Positions 24,743 through 33,969 of a stretch of 64,000 bases of DNA are shown here, in pieces; the stretch's first letter is position 1, and every line of letters starts with the position of its first letter. Both the position numbers and the translations under genes were made by a program. The notes under the pieces were generated by a model. It was not told the origin of the DNA. It saw only the letters and a program-made list of their open reading frames with translations, and did not search any database. Origin of the DNA: Ga0077527 sp964531455 (GTDB taxonomy: Bacteria > Pseudomonadota > Gammaproteobacteria > Burkholderiales > SG8-41); the NCBI GenBank assembly GCA_964531455.1, contig CAZHFZ010000002.1:1-64000 (forward strand). Direction: 5' to 3'.

Positions 24743-26113
24743 TCATGGCTTGGCATCGAGTTCCTGCTTGATTCCCAGCCGCTGGATGCGATAACGCAGC
24801 GCGCGAAACGAAATGCCGAGCACCTTCGCTGCAGCGGTCTGGTTGTAACGCGTGCGCTCAAGCGCATCCAGAATCGCCTTGCGCTCTATGGCCTCCAGCC
24901 GCTCGGGCAACGGCAGGCCGTCAACATCAGCGTCCTGTTCAGGCGCCCGTTCATCAGTCAGTTGCAGATCATCCACTGCAATTTCGCTGGCACCGGCAAG
25001 CGCCACCGCGCGCTCAAGGATGTTTTCAAGTTCACGGACGTTGCCGGGGAAATGGTAAGCCTGCAACACCGTCTCGGCCTGCGCAGACAGTCGCAGCGAG
25101 CGGCCGTCCGCTGCGTGACGAGCCAGAATGGCCGCGGCCAGCCGGGGAATGTCATCGCGCAGTTCGCGCAGCGACGGCATCCGCAGCTCAATGACATTGA
25201 GCCGGTAATAAAGATCCTGCCGGAACGCACCGCTCTTGACCTCATCGGCAAGGTGACGGTGCGTGGCACTGATGATGCGCACGTCAACCGGCTCCTCGCT
25301 GGTGGAGCCCACCTTGCGCACACGTTTTTCCTGGATAGCCCGCAACAGCTTGACCTGCATCGACAATGGAAGGTCACCCACCTCGTCTAAAAACAGCGTG
25401 CCGCAGTCTGCTGCCTGGAAAAAACCGTCATGGTCAGCCACAGCGCCGGTAAACGCGCCTTTGCGGTGCCCGAAAAACTCGGACTCCATCAGGCTTTCGG
25501 GGATCGCACCACAGTTCACCGCCACGAACGGGCCGTCCCGGCGAGCGCCGTTGACATGAATAAGTCGTGCCGCGAGTTCCTTGCCGCAACCGGATTCGCC
25601 GCGGATCTGCACTGGCGCCTGGCTGCGTGCAAGCTTCTCGATCATCTGCCGCGCCAGCACCAGGGGCGCTGCGTCGCCGATCAACTGCGGCGCATCTGGT
25701 GAAGCCGGGTTATCGGCATCGGGGCCGCGTCGATCCACGCCGGGGCGCGGCAGTTTGAGCGCCGAACGCACCAGCGCACGCAACTGGTCGAGGGAAACCG
25801 GTTTGCCCAAATAATCAAATGCGCCGGCTTTTAATGCGGCCACCGCATTTTCGGCGCTGCCGTGCGCCGTGATCACTGCAACCGGCAGGCTCGGATGGCT
25901 TTTGGTGATGTGCTCAACAATCGACAGGCCGTCGCCGTCGGCAAGACGCATGTCGGTCAGGCACAGTTCGAAGGTGTTGCGTCCGAGCATTTCCATGGCC
26001 TCGGCCACGCTGCCCGCGCAATGCGGCTCCAGCCCCATCCGGATCAGCGTCATGCCGAGCAGCTCCCGGATGTCGGCTTCGTCATCCACCACCAGAACCT
26101 GTCCGATCGCCAA
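24743..26113 (-). CDS. pilR: Type IV pilus two-component response regulator PilR (NtrC family)
   Basis: A 456-residue sigma-54 activator. The receiver domain has acidic Asp10/Asp11, phospho-acceptor Asp54 (LCLTDMRLADG) and KP near 104-105. The AAA+ domain shows Walker A GESGCGKE (172-179), the sigma-54 contact loop GAFTGA (219-224) and Walker B TLFLDEVGDLP. The C-terminal Fis-type helix-turn-helix reads RYNQTAAAKVLGISFRALRYRIQRLGI. In Pseudomonas PilR activates pilA with RpoN. It follows pilS by 11 nt. The pilin gene is not in the window. Assignment as PilR rather than another NtrC-type regulator rests on pairing with a PilS-like kinase. Confidence 0.92.
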   Translation of the reverse strand: MAIGQVLVVDDEADIRELLGMTLIRMGLEPHCAGSVAEAMEMLGRNTFELCLTDMRLADGDGLSIVEHITKSHPSLPVAVITAHGSAENAVAALKAGAFDYLGKPVSLDQLRALVRSALKLPRPGVDRRGPDADNPASPDAPQLIGDAAPLVLARQMIEKLARSQAPVQIRGESGCGKELAARLIHVNGARRDGPFVAVNCGAIPESLMESEFFGHRKGAFTGAVADHDGFFQAADCGTLFLDEVGDLPLSMQVKLLRAIQEKRVRKVGSTSEEPVDVRIISATHRHLADEVKSGAFRQDLYYRLNVIELRMPSLRELRDDIPRLAAAILARHAADGRSLRLSAQAETVLQAYHFPGNVRELENILERAVALAGASEIAVDDLQLTDERAPEQDADVDGLPLPERLEAIERKAILDALERTRYNQTAAAKVLGISFRALRYRIQRLGIKQELDAKP

Positions 26114-26124
26114 TGTGTTCTCCC

Positions 26125-27771
26125 TCAGCCCGCTGCGCAGGTCACGGCAAACCGTGCTCCACCCTCAGTTTCAATGTATTCGAGCATTGCGCCGTTCGCC
26201 TCGCAGATTTCCCGCGCCAGATGCAGGCCCAGTCCGGTTCCGTCCGCATCAGTCGTAAAAAAGGGCTCGAACAGTTTTGATCGGGATTCCGGCGGAACGC
26301 CGACCCCGTCATCGATTACATCCAATCTTACCGCATTGCTCCGCGCAGCACGGGCCACCTGCAGGCGTATGCAGCCGGGTCGCCGCGTCGAATGCCGCAG
26401 GGCATTGCGGCACAGATTCCACAACACCTGATTCAGGTGATCATGATCAAACATCACATACGGATCAATCATCAACTCGACTTCAATCTCGCTGCCGTTC
26501 AACCGCTCGGTTGCCACAAACTGCGCGACAAATGCCTGCAGGTACGGCGCCAGTCGAAACCGTTCGCGCTCGGCACGCTCGCCACGGTTGAGGGTCTGAA
26601 CGTCATTGATCATGCGATCAAGCCGACGGGTGTTGTCATGAATGATGGTGGTCAGTCGTTTGGCACCCGGCGATATCGCGGATTCCTCCTGCAACAGTTC
26701 GGCGGCATGGCTGATGGCACCGAGAGGATTGCGGATTTCATGGGCAATGTTGGCTGTCAACCTGCCGAGCGCAGCGAGTTTCATCTGCCGCGCCTCAGCC
26801 TGGATACGTGCAAGATCTTCGAGAAAAATCACCGCGCCGGCACCACGTCGTGCGGCAACAGGAACAAGCCTGGCGCGCAGGTTTGTGCCGATTCCGAACG
26901 TATCGGGAGTGCCGTGGTCCTGGGGATCGCCCAGCCATCGTTCAAAACGACCGTGCAGCGCCGGCAACAGATCCTTCAGGGCAATCACGCCATCACTGCG
27001 CAATCCTTCGATCATGCGCTCGGCTGCGGAATTCGTCTGGCGCACGACGCCGTTACCATCGACGACGATGACGCCGTGCTCCATGTCCTGGATTACCAGC
27101 TGGTTGACCTGCGCCATGTTGGCAAGGTCGATCTCGCGTTGCGCCGCCAGTTGCTCGCTGACCAGCGATCGTTTGGCCAGCACATGCGCAAGCCAGGCTG
27201 TTGCGAAATAGGCAATCGAAAGCAGTCCGGCCTGCGCATATTGGGCGCCGCTTTCGAAAAAGCGCAGCACTTCGTAGGTATGCTCAAGCAGTATCGCAAT
27301 CGTCGCGATCGCGGCAAAAAACAGCGTGAGCTGGCCGCGCGTAACAAGACCCGCCGCCGCCAGCGAAGTCAGCAGCAATAATCCCAGTCCGCTGGCAAGA
27401 CCGCCGCTGGCGTACATCAGCAATACGATGAAACCGATATCGCCGCCCACCTGGATTGAAAGCTGCAGGGTAAAACGTTCGCGGGTGCGGATCATCGCAA
27501 ACATCGCCAGGCCGAAACCCGCATACAGGGACGAGCCGATGAGAAACAGCCGCATATCCCGGGAACCGAACTGCAGCATGTCTCCCCAGTAAGCCGCCGT
27601 CAGCAGAAGCAGCAGTGCCGCCGCAGTACGATAGGCATTAAAAAGCTGCAGGGAACGCCAAAAACTGTCGGGCACACCTTTGCCGTTCCCGGGAACCTGC
27701 CCCTCGGAAATTACGGCCAAGCTGTCAGGGGATCCGTTCATTTCAGGGGGCACTGTCGAACTCGCGTTCAT
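26125..27771 (-). CDS. pilS: Sensor histidine kinase PilS
   Basis: A 548-residue kinase with about six hydrophobic segments between residues 45 and 200, a PAS-like domain (MEHGVIVVDGNGVVRQTNSAAERM), and a kinase core with His344 in NIAHEIRNPLGAISHA. The ATPase part has NLCRNALRHS (N box), DVIDDGVGVPPE (G1) and GTGLGLHLAREI (G2). PilS sits at the pole in Pseudomonas and controls PilR according to the level of pilin in the membrane. The gene starts inside the 3' end of the PP0621-like gene (29-nt overlap). Hydrophobic N-terminus, PAS and the pilR neighbour support the name. Confidence 0.92.
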   Translation of the reverse strand: MNASSTVPPEMNGSPDSLAVISEGQVPGNGKGVPDSFWRSLQLFNAYRTAAALLLLLTAAYWGDMLQFGSRDMRLFLIGSSLYAGFGLAMFAMIRTRERFTLQLSIQVGGDIGFIVLLMYASGGLASGLGLLLLTSLAAAGLVTRGQLTLFFAAIATIAILLEHTYEVLRFFESGAQYAQAGLLSIAYFATAWLAHVLAKRSLVSEQLAAQREIDLANMAQVNQLVIQDMEHGVIVVDGNGVVRQTNSAAERMIEGLRSDGVIALKDLLPALHGRFERWLGDPQDHGTPDTFGIGTNLRARLVPVAARRGAGAVIFLEDLARIQAEARQMKLAALGRLTANIAHEIRNPLGAISHAAELLQEESAISPGAKRLTTIIHDNTRRLDRMINDVQTLNRGERAERERFRLAPYLQAFVAQFVATERLNGSEIEVELMIDPYVMFDHDHLNQVLWNLCRNALRHSTRRPGCIRLQVARAARSNAVRLDVIDDGVGVPPESRSKLFEPFFTTDADGTGLGLHLAREICEANGAMLEYIETEGGARFAVTCAAG

Positions 27772-27973
27772 GCTGGCTCGAGCAGAAAAAACGCTGCCGG
27801 GACATTAAAGCCTCGCCTCGTGGCAGATGAACACCGCAGCGTGCGCAGCAGACCATATCCTCCGTAGCGGATTTCGCGGGAGGCGGCGCTTCTTTTTTTG
27901 AACGATTGCGAAGCCCGCGCAACAACCAGAGCGCCGCCACAAACGCAATCACAAGAATCACTATTTTGGACAT
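27743..27973 (-). CDS. PP0621-family small membrane protein
   Basis: A 76-residue protein: one N-terminal membrane helix (VILVIAFVAALWLLRGL), a basic linker, then a small Cys-containing domain (MVCCARCGVHLPRGEAL, then FFCSSQHEREF) that could bind zinc. This matches the PP0621 family found directly upstream of pilS in betaproteobacteria. Overlap of 29 nt with pilS suggests co-translation. The function is unknown; a link to pilus control is inferred only from position. Confidence 0.82.
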   Translation of the reverse strand: MSKIVILVIAFVAALWLLRGLRNRSKKEAPPPAKSATEDMVCCARCGVHLPRGEALMSRQRFFCSSQHEREFDSAP

Positions 27974-28027
27974 CCAGGCTCCAGCGGCTGAATCACCGCA
28001 ATGCGCAGATCGGTTGCGGTATCACAA

Positions 28028-28561
28028 TCAGGCGCGCGCCTGCTCCGGATCAACCGCCAGCGCCTCGAGGAACCGCGAAACAAGATTGTATCCGCCAACG
28101 GTGGCCGTCAACTCGACGATTTCGCGCGTATTGAAATGCCCGCGCAACCCATCAAAAACAGCTGTGGGCACATGGATTTCGCGTGTCATCGAATCGGTGT
28201 ATGCAAGAACAGCACGCTGTGCCGGGGTGAACACATCGGCACTTTCCCATTGCTGAAGCACATCAATCTGCTGTTGCGTAACGCCTTCACGGAGTGCGAA
28301 CGGTACGTGCGCCTGGAATTCGTAGGAAGCGCCGTTGAGCAGCGCCACGCGCAGGATGACCAGTTCCCTGCAATCCCCCCGTAGCGTGCATTGCTGGCGT
28401 ATTGCAGTAAACAATGCCAGCCAGCCCTCGGCCACTGGCGGGGCATTAAGCAACATGCTGTAAAGATTAAGCATGCGCCCGCCACGTTCCCGGCGGATCC
28501 GGTCGGCGAGCACCCTGACTTCAGGGCTGCTGTTCTCGTCACCGTAGGCCACGCGAGCCAT
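28028..28561 (-). CDS. Carboxymuconolactone decarboxylase-family protein
   Basis: A 177-residue all-helical CMD/AhpD-like protein. The central CRELVILRVALLNGASYEFQAHVPFALREGV is the family core, with Tyr-Glu-Phe-x-x-His where AhpD proteins have the CxxC pair. It thus belongs to the non-redox-Cys branch close to gamma-carboxymuconolactone decarboxylase, though the substrate is unknown. The second half (FTPAQRAVLAYTDSMT, REIVELTATVGGYN) is also typical. It is the gene next to tRNA-Pro; the PP0621-like gene starts 55 nt downstream of its stop. Confidence 0.87.
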   Translation of the reverse strand: MARVAYGDENSSPEVRVLADRIRRERGGRMLNLYSMLLNAPPVAEGWLALFTAIRQQCTLRGDCRELVILRVALLNGASYEFQAHVPFALREGVTQQQIDVLQQWESADVFTPAQRAVLAYTDSMTREIHVPTAVFDGLRGHFNTREIVELTATVGGYNLVSRFLEALAVDPEQARA

Positions 28562-28629
28562 TTCAAAAACTCCGGAGGGGATACTGATGTGTCACGAACA
28601 CAATTGCGTGTACGGCATCAGAAAAATCC

Positions 28630-28706
<77 letters not shown>

Positions 28707-28721
28707 AATGGCACAAACACG

Positions 28722-28744
28722 AAGGGCACGTTTCGCGTGCCCTT
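28722..28744 (-). terminator. Hairpin between ispB and tRNA-Pro
   Basis: Perfect 9-bp stem AAGGGCACG (28722-28730) with CGTGCCCTT (28736-28744) and a 5-nt loop. The tail on the minus strand (CGTGTTTG) is not a strong T-run, so it may be a terminator of ispB or a processing element in front of the tRNA. Confidence 0.55.
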
Positions 28745-28748
28745 GAGG

Positions 28749-29768
28749 TCAATGCGATCGCGTTACCGCGAACGAAGCCAATTGTATCAAAGAATCGCGG
28801 TACTGCGAGGCCGGAATCGCCGACAATGCGTCCCGCGCCGCATCAGCCTCGGCTTGCGCCTGACGTTGCGTGTACTCCAGTGCGCCGGAACCACGGATCG
28901 CGGCCAGCACACCCTCGAGTTCGGCAAGCCCCTCGGTCGATACCGCCCGACGGACCAGCGCCGCCTGCTCAGCAGTGCCTTTGCGCATGGCGTAAATCAG
29001 CGGCAACGTCGGTTTTCCCTCGGCAAGGTCGTCACCGATATTCTTGCCGATGACCCCGGCTTCACCGGAGTAATCCAGCACGTCATCGATCAACTGGAAT
29101 GCAGTACCCAGATGGCTGCCATACGTCGCCAGCGCCCGCTCTGTTTCTGCAGACGCGCCGGCAAGAATCGCCCCCAGCCGACCCGCGGCCTCGAACAGCT
29201 TCGCTGTTTTGTAACGGATCACCCGCAGGTAACTTTCTTCGTCGATATCTGCGTTCCGGCAATTCATCAATTGCAGGACTTCGCCTTCGGCAATCACGTT
29301 GGTGGCATCCGCCAGTACTTCCAGCACGCGCATGTCTCCGGCGCTCACCATCATCTGGAAAGCGCGGGAATAGACAAAATCTCCGACCAGCACGGAAGCC
29401 GCGTTTCCGAACAGCGTATTGGCGGTCGGCTGGCCGCGACGCAGGGCGGACTCGTCAACCACATCGTCGTGCAGCAGCGTCGCGGTATGGATGAACTCGA
29501 CCACCGCGGCAAGGGTATGGTGGGTGGTGCCCCGATAACCCAGGGCGCCGGCCGACAACAGCACGAGTGCGGGGCGCAGGCGTTTGCCGCCGCCGCCGAT
29601 GATGTATTCGGCAACCTGCTTGACCAGGACGACGTCCGAATGCAGGCGGTCGCGGATCACTTGATCCACAGCCTGCATGTCGGCGGCGAGCAGTTTTTGG
29701 AGTTGTTCGAGTGCCACGGGCGCGGGAAAAAGCGCGATGATAACAATATCGGGAGGGGCAGGCGCCAT
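28749..29768 (-). CDS. ispB: Octaprenyl/polyprenyl diphosphate synthase
   Basis: A trans-polyprenyl synthase with both Asp-rich motifs: first LLHDDVVDES with GGGGKRLRPAL before it, second FQLIDDVLDYSG. It extends farnesyl diphosphate with IPP to build the side chain of ubiquinone or menaquinone. It faces rplU-rpmA-obgE across a divergent promoter region, the standard order in proteobacteria. The start is uncertain: ATG 29768 is used here, but the conserved part begins at GTG 29717 (VALEQLQKLLAADMQAVDQ), and neither has a good ribosome site. Confidence 0.93.
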   Translation of the reverse strand: MAPAPPDIVIIALFPAPVALEQLQKLLAADMQAVDQVIRDRLHSDVVLVKQVAEYIIGGGGKRLRPALVLLSAGALGYRGTTHHTLAAVVEFIHTATLLHDDVVDESALRRGQPTANTLFGNAASVLVGDFVYSRAFQMMVSAGDMRVLEVLADATNVIAEGEVLQLMNCRNADIDEESYLRVIRYKTAKLFEAAGRLGAILAGASAETERALATYGSHLGTAFQLIDDVLDYSGEAGVIGKNIGDDLAEGKPTLPLIYAMRKGTAEQAALVRRAVSTEGLAELEGVLAAIRGSGALEYTQRQAQAEADAARDALSAIPASQYRDSLIQLASFAVTRSH

Positions 29769-29852
29769 GCCGGACACACTGGGTGACCCACCGAAACCTG
29801 CAACCCCTTGATTTATTGATGCAATCCAGAATCTGCGGGACTTACAGATATT

Positions 29853-29881
29853 TTGACTGAGCCCCCGGAGGCTTGTATAAT
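29853..29881 (+). promoter_or_regulatory. Sigma-70 promoter of rplU-rpmA
   Basis: TTGACT (29853-29858), exactly 17 bp, TATAAT (29876-29881). It is near consensus, 36 nt upstream of rplU, as expected for a highly expressed ribosomal protein operon. Confidence 0.9.
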
Positions 29882-29917
29882 CGCCGGCTTTCCGTAGTTC
29901 GAGTTGAGGGGTTTCCC

Positions 29918-30229
29918 ATGTATGCGGTAGTCAAGACCGGCGGCAAACAGTATCGCGTGAGCGCTGGCACCAAAATCAAGGTTGAACAGCTGACGGCCGA
30001 TGTCGGGTCGGAAGTCACTCTGGACCAGGTCCTGATGATTGCCGAAGAAGGCAATGTCAAACTGGGCGCACCGCTGGTGGCTGGTGCCGCAGTCAAAGCC
30101 AAAGTCCTGTCCCAGGGCCGTGGCGACAAGGTGCGCATTTACAAAATGCGCCGGCGTAAACACTATCGCAAGTCCCAGGGGCATCGGCAGAATTTCACCG
30201 AGCTCGAAATCACGGGCATTGCAGGTTAA
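29918..30229 (+). CDS. rplU: 50S ribosomal protein L21
   Basis: A 103-residue protein starting MYAVVKTGGKQYRV and ending GHRQNFTELEITGIAG, with the conserved YKMRRRKHYRKSQGH segment that contacts 23S rRNA. The start at ATG 29918 is chosen over an upstream frame opening because it gives the canonical N-terminus, with gttgagggg before it. It is first in rplU-rpmA under a strong promoter. Confidence 0.98.
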   Translation: MYAVVKTGGKQYRVSAGTKIKVEQLTADVGSEVTLDQVLMIAEEGNVKLGAPLVAGAAVKAKVLSQGRGDKVRIYKMRRRKHYRKSQGHRQNFTELEITGIAG

Positions 30230-30243
30230 GGAGAGCACATCTC

Positions 30244-30501
30244 ATGGCACATAAAAAAGCTGGCGGCAGTTCCCGCAACGGTCGCGATTCTGAATCCAAA
30301 CGACTCGGCGTTAAACGCTTCGGTGGCGAACTGATCCCCGCCGGCAGCATCATCATCCGTCAGCGCGGCACGCGTGTGCACGCCGGCGAAAACGTCGGCA
30401 TGGGCCGCGACCACACGCTGTTCGCCAAAGTGGACGGACGCGTACAGTTTGCGACCAAGGGTCCGCAGCAGCGTCAGATGGTGAGCATCGTTCCCGCCTG
30501 A
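30244..30501 (+). CDS. rpmA: 50S ribosomal protein L27
   Basis: An 85-residue protein, MAHKKAGGSSRNGRDSESKRLGVKRFGG, the invariant L27 start whose N-terminal tail reaches the peptidyl transferase centre. It lies 14 nt after rplU with aggagagc as ribosome site, and is followed by a strong terminator that separates it from obgE. Confidence 0.98.
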   Translation: MAHKKAGGSSRNGRDSESKRLGVKRFGGELIPAGSIIIRQRGTRVHAGENVGMGRDHTLFAKVDGRVQFATKGPQQRQMVSIVPA

Positions 30502-30519
30502 TTGCGACACACGCTGTAG

Positions 30520-30550
30520 AAAAGGCCCTGTTGAACGACAGGGCCTTTTT
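30520..30550 (+). terminator. Rho-independent terminator after rpmA
   Basis: 12-bp stem AAAAGGCCCTGT/ACAGGGCCTTTT with a 6-nt loop and a short T tail. It ends 14 nt before the obgE start, so obgE expression needs read-through or another promoter. Confidence 0.88.
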
Positions 30551-30564
30551 CATTTGAGGAAGCC

Positions 30565-31626
30565 ATGAAATTCATCGACGAAGCACGCATTGAGGTGCAC
30601 GCCGGCAAAGGCGGCGACGGCGTCGCGAGTTTCCGCCGTGAAAAATTCGTGCCGCGCGGCGGTCCGGATGGCGGCGACGGCGGCCGTGGCGGCAGCATTT
30701 TTGCGATCGCCGACCGCAACATCAACACTCTGATCGACTACCGCTACGCGCGCATCCACCGCGCCAAAAACGGCCAGAAGGGCATGGGCTCGGACTGTTA
30801 TGGCCGCGCCGCAGCCGACATCGAACTGCGCATGCCGGTCGGCACTGTTGTCAGCGACGCCGAGACCGGGGAAATCCTCTTCGACCTCGCGCAACACGGT
30901 GACCGCGTCACTCTGGCCCAGGGCGGACGAGGCGGGCTGGGCAACCTGCATTTCAAATCCAGCACCAACCGTGCGCCGCGCCAGTTCACCGTCGGCGAAC
31001 CGGGCGTCTCGCGCTATCTGCAGCTTGAATTGAAAGTGCTTGCCGACGTCGGACTCCTTGGCATGCCCAACGCCGGCAAATCCACGCTGATACGCGCGAT
31101 ATCGGCCGCAAAGCCAAAAGTCGCCGACTATCCGTTCACAACACTGCAACCCAACCTCGGCGTGGTCCGTGCCGATGAAAACCGCAGTTTTGTGGTCGCC
31201 GACATCCCGGGATTGATTGAAGGCGCGGCTGAAGGCGCCGGCCTGGGTCATCAGTTCCTGCGCCATCTGGCGCGAACAAAACTGCTGCTCCATGTGATTG
31301 ACGTCGTGCCGCCGGATCCGGACGCAGACGTTGTTCGCGACGCCAAGGCACTCGTGCGAGAATTACGCAAGTACGATGAAACGCTTTATCGCAAGCCGCG
31401 CTGGCTGGTGTTCAACAAACTCGACCTGGTCCCCGAGAAGGAACGCGAAAAACTGGTGCAATCACTGCTGAAAAAACTGGGCGCAAAGCGCAAGCACTTC
31501 GCCATAGCCGCGATCAGCGGCGACGGCTGCAAGCCGCTGGTTTTTGCCGCGATGGAGCACTTGGAACTGGCGCAGGACAAGCCGCAAAAAGTCGCACGAA
31601 AAAAACCCGTCAAGGCGGACGAATGA
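30565..31626 (+). CDS. obgE: Obg family GTPase ObgE/CgtA
   Basis: A 353-residue protein. The Gly-rich Obg fold comes first (KFIDEARIEVHAGKGGDG, GGPDGGDGGRGG), followed by the GTPase domain with G1 GMPNAGKST, G3 VADIPGLIEGA and G4 NKLD. The tail is Lys-rich (KPQKVARKKPVKADE). Obg proteins bind the 50S subunit and act in ribosome assembly and growth control. The last 4 nt overlap the proB start. Confidence 0.97.
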   Translation: MKFIDEARIEVHAGKGGDGVASFRREKFVPRGGPDGGDGGRGGSIFAIADRNINTLIDYRYARIHRAKNGQKGMGSDCYGRAAADIELRMPVGTVVSDAETGEILFDLAQHGDRVTLAQGGRGGLGNLHFKSSTNRAPRQFTVGEPGVSRYLQLELKVLADVGLLGMPNAGKSTLIRAISAAKPKVADYPFTTLQPNLGVVRADENRSFVVADIPGLIEGAAEGAGLGHQFLRHLARTKLLLHVIDVVPPDPDADVVRDAKALVRELRKYDETLYRKPRWLVFNKLDLVPEKEREKLVQSLLKKLGAKRKHFAIAAISGDGCKPLVFAAMEHLELAQDKPQKVARKKPVKADE

Positions 31627-32753
31627 GCGGTTCTGCGCAGTCCGTGATCCACAAAGCCAAGCGCCTCGTCGTTAAAGTCGGCAGCGCACTGGTCACCAAT
31701 TCGGGGCTCGGGCTCGACCACGCCGCCCTGACCGGCTGGGCGGAACAGATTGCGCGACTGCGCCACGACGGCAAGGAAGTCGTGCTGGTTTCGAGCGGCG
31801 CAATTGCCGAGGGCATGCAACGTTTGGGCTGGTCGCGCCGACCGAGCGCGTTGCACGAACTTCAGGCGGCAGCCGCTGTAGGCCAGATGGGCATGGTGCA
31901 GGTCTATGAGTCCTGCTTCCGTAGCCATGGTCTTCTGGCGTCACAGATTCTGCTGACCCACGAGGATCTTGCCGACCGCAAGCGCTATCTCAATGCCCGC
32001 TCGACGCTGCGCACCCTGCTTGACCTCGGCGTCATCCCGGTGATCAACGAAAACGACACCGTGGCAATCGATGAGATACGCTTTGGTGATAACGACACGC
32101 TTGCGGCGCTGGTCACCAACCTCATTGAAGCCGATGCACTGATCATCCTCACTGACCAGCAAGGCCTCTACAGCGCCGATCCGCGCATAAATCCGGCCGC
32201 AACCCTGGTTGCAGACGGGACTGCCGGCGATCCTTTTCTGGAAACCATCGCCGGCTCGACCAGCAGCGCCATTGCCCGTGGCGGCATGCTGACCAAGATC
32301 CTTGCAGCCAAGCGTGCCGCACGAAGCGGCGCGCATACGATCATTGCTTCGGGACGGGAGCAGAACGTACTGCTGCGTCTTGCCGGTGGTGAGCGTGTTG
32401 GCACCCAGTTGCTGGCCGGGCAGGCCACCGTCGCCGCACGCAAACAATGGCTGGCTGACCACTTGCAGGTACGCGGCTGCGTTACGCTCGACGCAGGCGC
32501 CATCAAGGCGTTGCTGGTTGACGGCAAAAGCTTGCTGCCGGTAGGCGTTTGCGAGGCCACAGGCAATTTTGAACGCGGAGAGGTCGTCAGTTGCCTTGAT
32601 GAAAACGGACGGGAGATCGCCCGCGGTCTGATCAATTACAGCAGCACGGAAACCTGCCGTATCCTGAGAACACCCTCAAACCAGATCGAATCCAAGCTGG
32701 GTTACGTCGACGAACCCGAACTGATCCATCGCGACAATCTGGTACTGATCTGA
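31623..32753 (+). CDS. proB: Glutamate 5-kinase
   Basis: A 376-residue enzyme of the amino acid kinase family with a C-terminal PUA domain (QVRGCVTLDAGAIKALLVDGKSLLPVGV). Kinase motifs are VVKVGSALVTNSG near the N-terminus, LVSSGAIAEG, PVINENDTVAIDEIRFGDNDTLAALV and TDQQGLYSADP. It phosphorylates glutamate in the first step of proline synthesis. It overlaps obgE by 4 nt (ATGA), the normal arrangement in these bacteria. The convergent CNP1-like gene ends 9 nt downstream. Confidence 0.97.
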   Translation: MSGSAQSVIHKAKRLVVKVGSALVTNSGLGLDHAALTGWAEQIARLRHDGKEVVLVSSGAIAEGMQRLGWSRRPSALHELQAAAAVGQMGMVQVYESCFRSHGLLASQILLTHEDLADRKRYLNARSTLRTLLDLGVIPVINENDTVAIDEIRFGDNDTLAALVTNLIEADALIILTDQQGLYSADPRINPAATLVADGTAGDPFLETIAGSTSSAIARGGMLTKILAAKRAARSGAHTIIASGREQNVLLRLAGGERVGTQLLAGQATVAARKQWLADHLQVRGCVTLDAGAIKALLVDGKSLLPVGVCEATGNFERGEVVSCLDENGREIARGLINYSSTETCRILRTPSNQIESKLGYVDEPELIHRDNLVLI

Positions 32754-32762
32754 CCGCAAGTC

Positions 32763-33311
32763 TCAGTCACGCACCGGCGAGCGTTTGGGTCCTGCGCGCA
32801 AGGCCTGCAAAATCTGATCAACTGATTCGACCATGATTTTTCCCCGGCACAGGTATTCCTTGTACAAGGTGACATGGTGTCCGGCAAATTCCTTGAACTC
32901 GACAAAGCGCCACTGCGGGTTGCGGGCGCGTACCCAGGTCTTGTTACCACGTCCTATCGCGTAATACTTCTGTTCGCGCGACTCGCAGCGCATACCTTCA
33001 AAAGACACATTGGTTGCCCCACCGGCAGTTTTGATGACCAGTGTGTAGCGTATGACACCGTCGCTGCCGGTAGAAACCGACAGGGCATCAATAAAATAGC
33101 GATGCGGGGTTTCTGCCCCGACATCCAGCGGGATCAGGTTCGCATCGACAGGATAGGCCGGCAATTGGGCCTGCATTTCGGCCCATGGCGTTATTTCCCG
33201 GTCAAAAGTGTAATCCCAGCCATCCCACTGCTTCTGGGCCAATGCCTGGGAACACAACAGCGAAATCGCCGCACCTGTGAACAAACGAAACAGTTTTGAT
33301 TGCATGCGCAT
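32763..33311 (-). CDS. CNP1-like family secreted protein
   Basis: A 182-residue protein with a signal peptide (MQSKLFRLFTGAAISLLCSQALA). The mature domain has HRYFIDALSVSTGSDGVIRYTLVIKTAGGATNVSFEGMRC and EQKYYAIGRG, the CNP1-like family pattern (named after a Neisseria protein). The function is unknown; two conserved Cys could form a disulfide in the periplasm. The start may be the first ATG at 33311 or the second at 33305. It is convergent with proB, a gene order often kept in betaproteobacteria. Confidence 0.85.
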   Translation of the reverse strand: MRMQSKLFRLFTGAAISLLCSQALAQKQWDGWDYTFDREITPWAEMQAQLPAYPVDANLIPLDVGAETPHRYFIDALSVSTGSDGVIRYTLVIKTAGGATNVSFEGMRCESREQKYYAIGRGNKTWVRARNPQWRFVEFKEFAGHHVTLYKEYLCRGKIMVESVDQILQALRAGPKRSPVRD

Positions 33312-33376
33312 GATTCTACCCCCTGCACAGGCCGGGCTGCGACTGCGCGGAAGCCAGTCGCAGCAATAACACGCGA

Positions 33377-33961
33377 TCAGGCCAGATCGGCCATCAGGGA
33401 TGCCCGCATGGCATCGGCAACACGGGCAACTGCAGCAGAGTAGTTCGTGTGATCCACCCCCATTGCAAGCGCTGCGCCGCCACGCAAGGCTGCAACCATG
33501 GGCGCTGCCAGCTCGAATCGCAGAAAGTGTACTGAGGAAGTTTTCTGCTCGTTCTCGCGCTCAAGATCTTCGTCTGCAATCGCATGAACGCGATCAAAAC
33601 CGGCAACCTGTACCCAGACCTTGTCTTCGACACCGATCAACTGTGCCAGCTTGCTGCGCCGCTCCCCCTCATCGGGATACTCGATCATCATCGTAGCCTT
33701 CCAGTTGCTGCCATCGGGAACCAGCGGATTATAGGCGCCGAGTTCATCGAGTATGCCCTCCTCCTCGAATATCCGTTCCACGCGCAGCATCTCCTGCACT
33801 TGGTATCGTATGGTCAACTCGTCTTCAAATATCAGCGTGACATTCTCGCCCAATTGCAGGGTGCGGTCTTTCTTGTGTGCGATGACTTTCGCGCGAAATT
33901 CAGGACGCGCCTTGGCGTAAACCTCAAGCGGCATCAGTGTCTCAGGGGAAATATGCGGCAT
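33377..33961 (-). CDS. DUF3501-family protein
   Basis: A protein of about 194 residues starting MPHISPETLMPLEVYAKARPEFR, followed by IAHKKDRTLQLGENVTLIFED and a long middle with FEEEGILDELGAYNPLVPDG. This is the DUF3501 pattern. The family is nearly always encoded next to a CCG-type Fe-S protein and a rubrerythrin, as here. A GTG at 33973 that overlaps the upstream stop is another possible start. No catalytic motif is seen. It probably works with the Fe-S protein in oxidative or redox stress (inference from conserved neighbourhood). Confidence 0.85.
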   Translation of the reverse strand: MPHISPETLMPLEVYAKARPEFRAKVIAHKKDRTLQLGENVTLIFEDELTIRYQVQEMLRVERIFEEEGILDELGAYNPLVPDGSNWKATMMIEYPDEGERRSKLAQLIGVEDKVWVQVAGFDRVHAIADEDLERENEQKTSSVHFLRFELAAPMVAALRGGAALAMGVDHTNYSAAVARVADAMRASLMADLA

Positions 33962-33969
33962 GGTCGTTC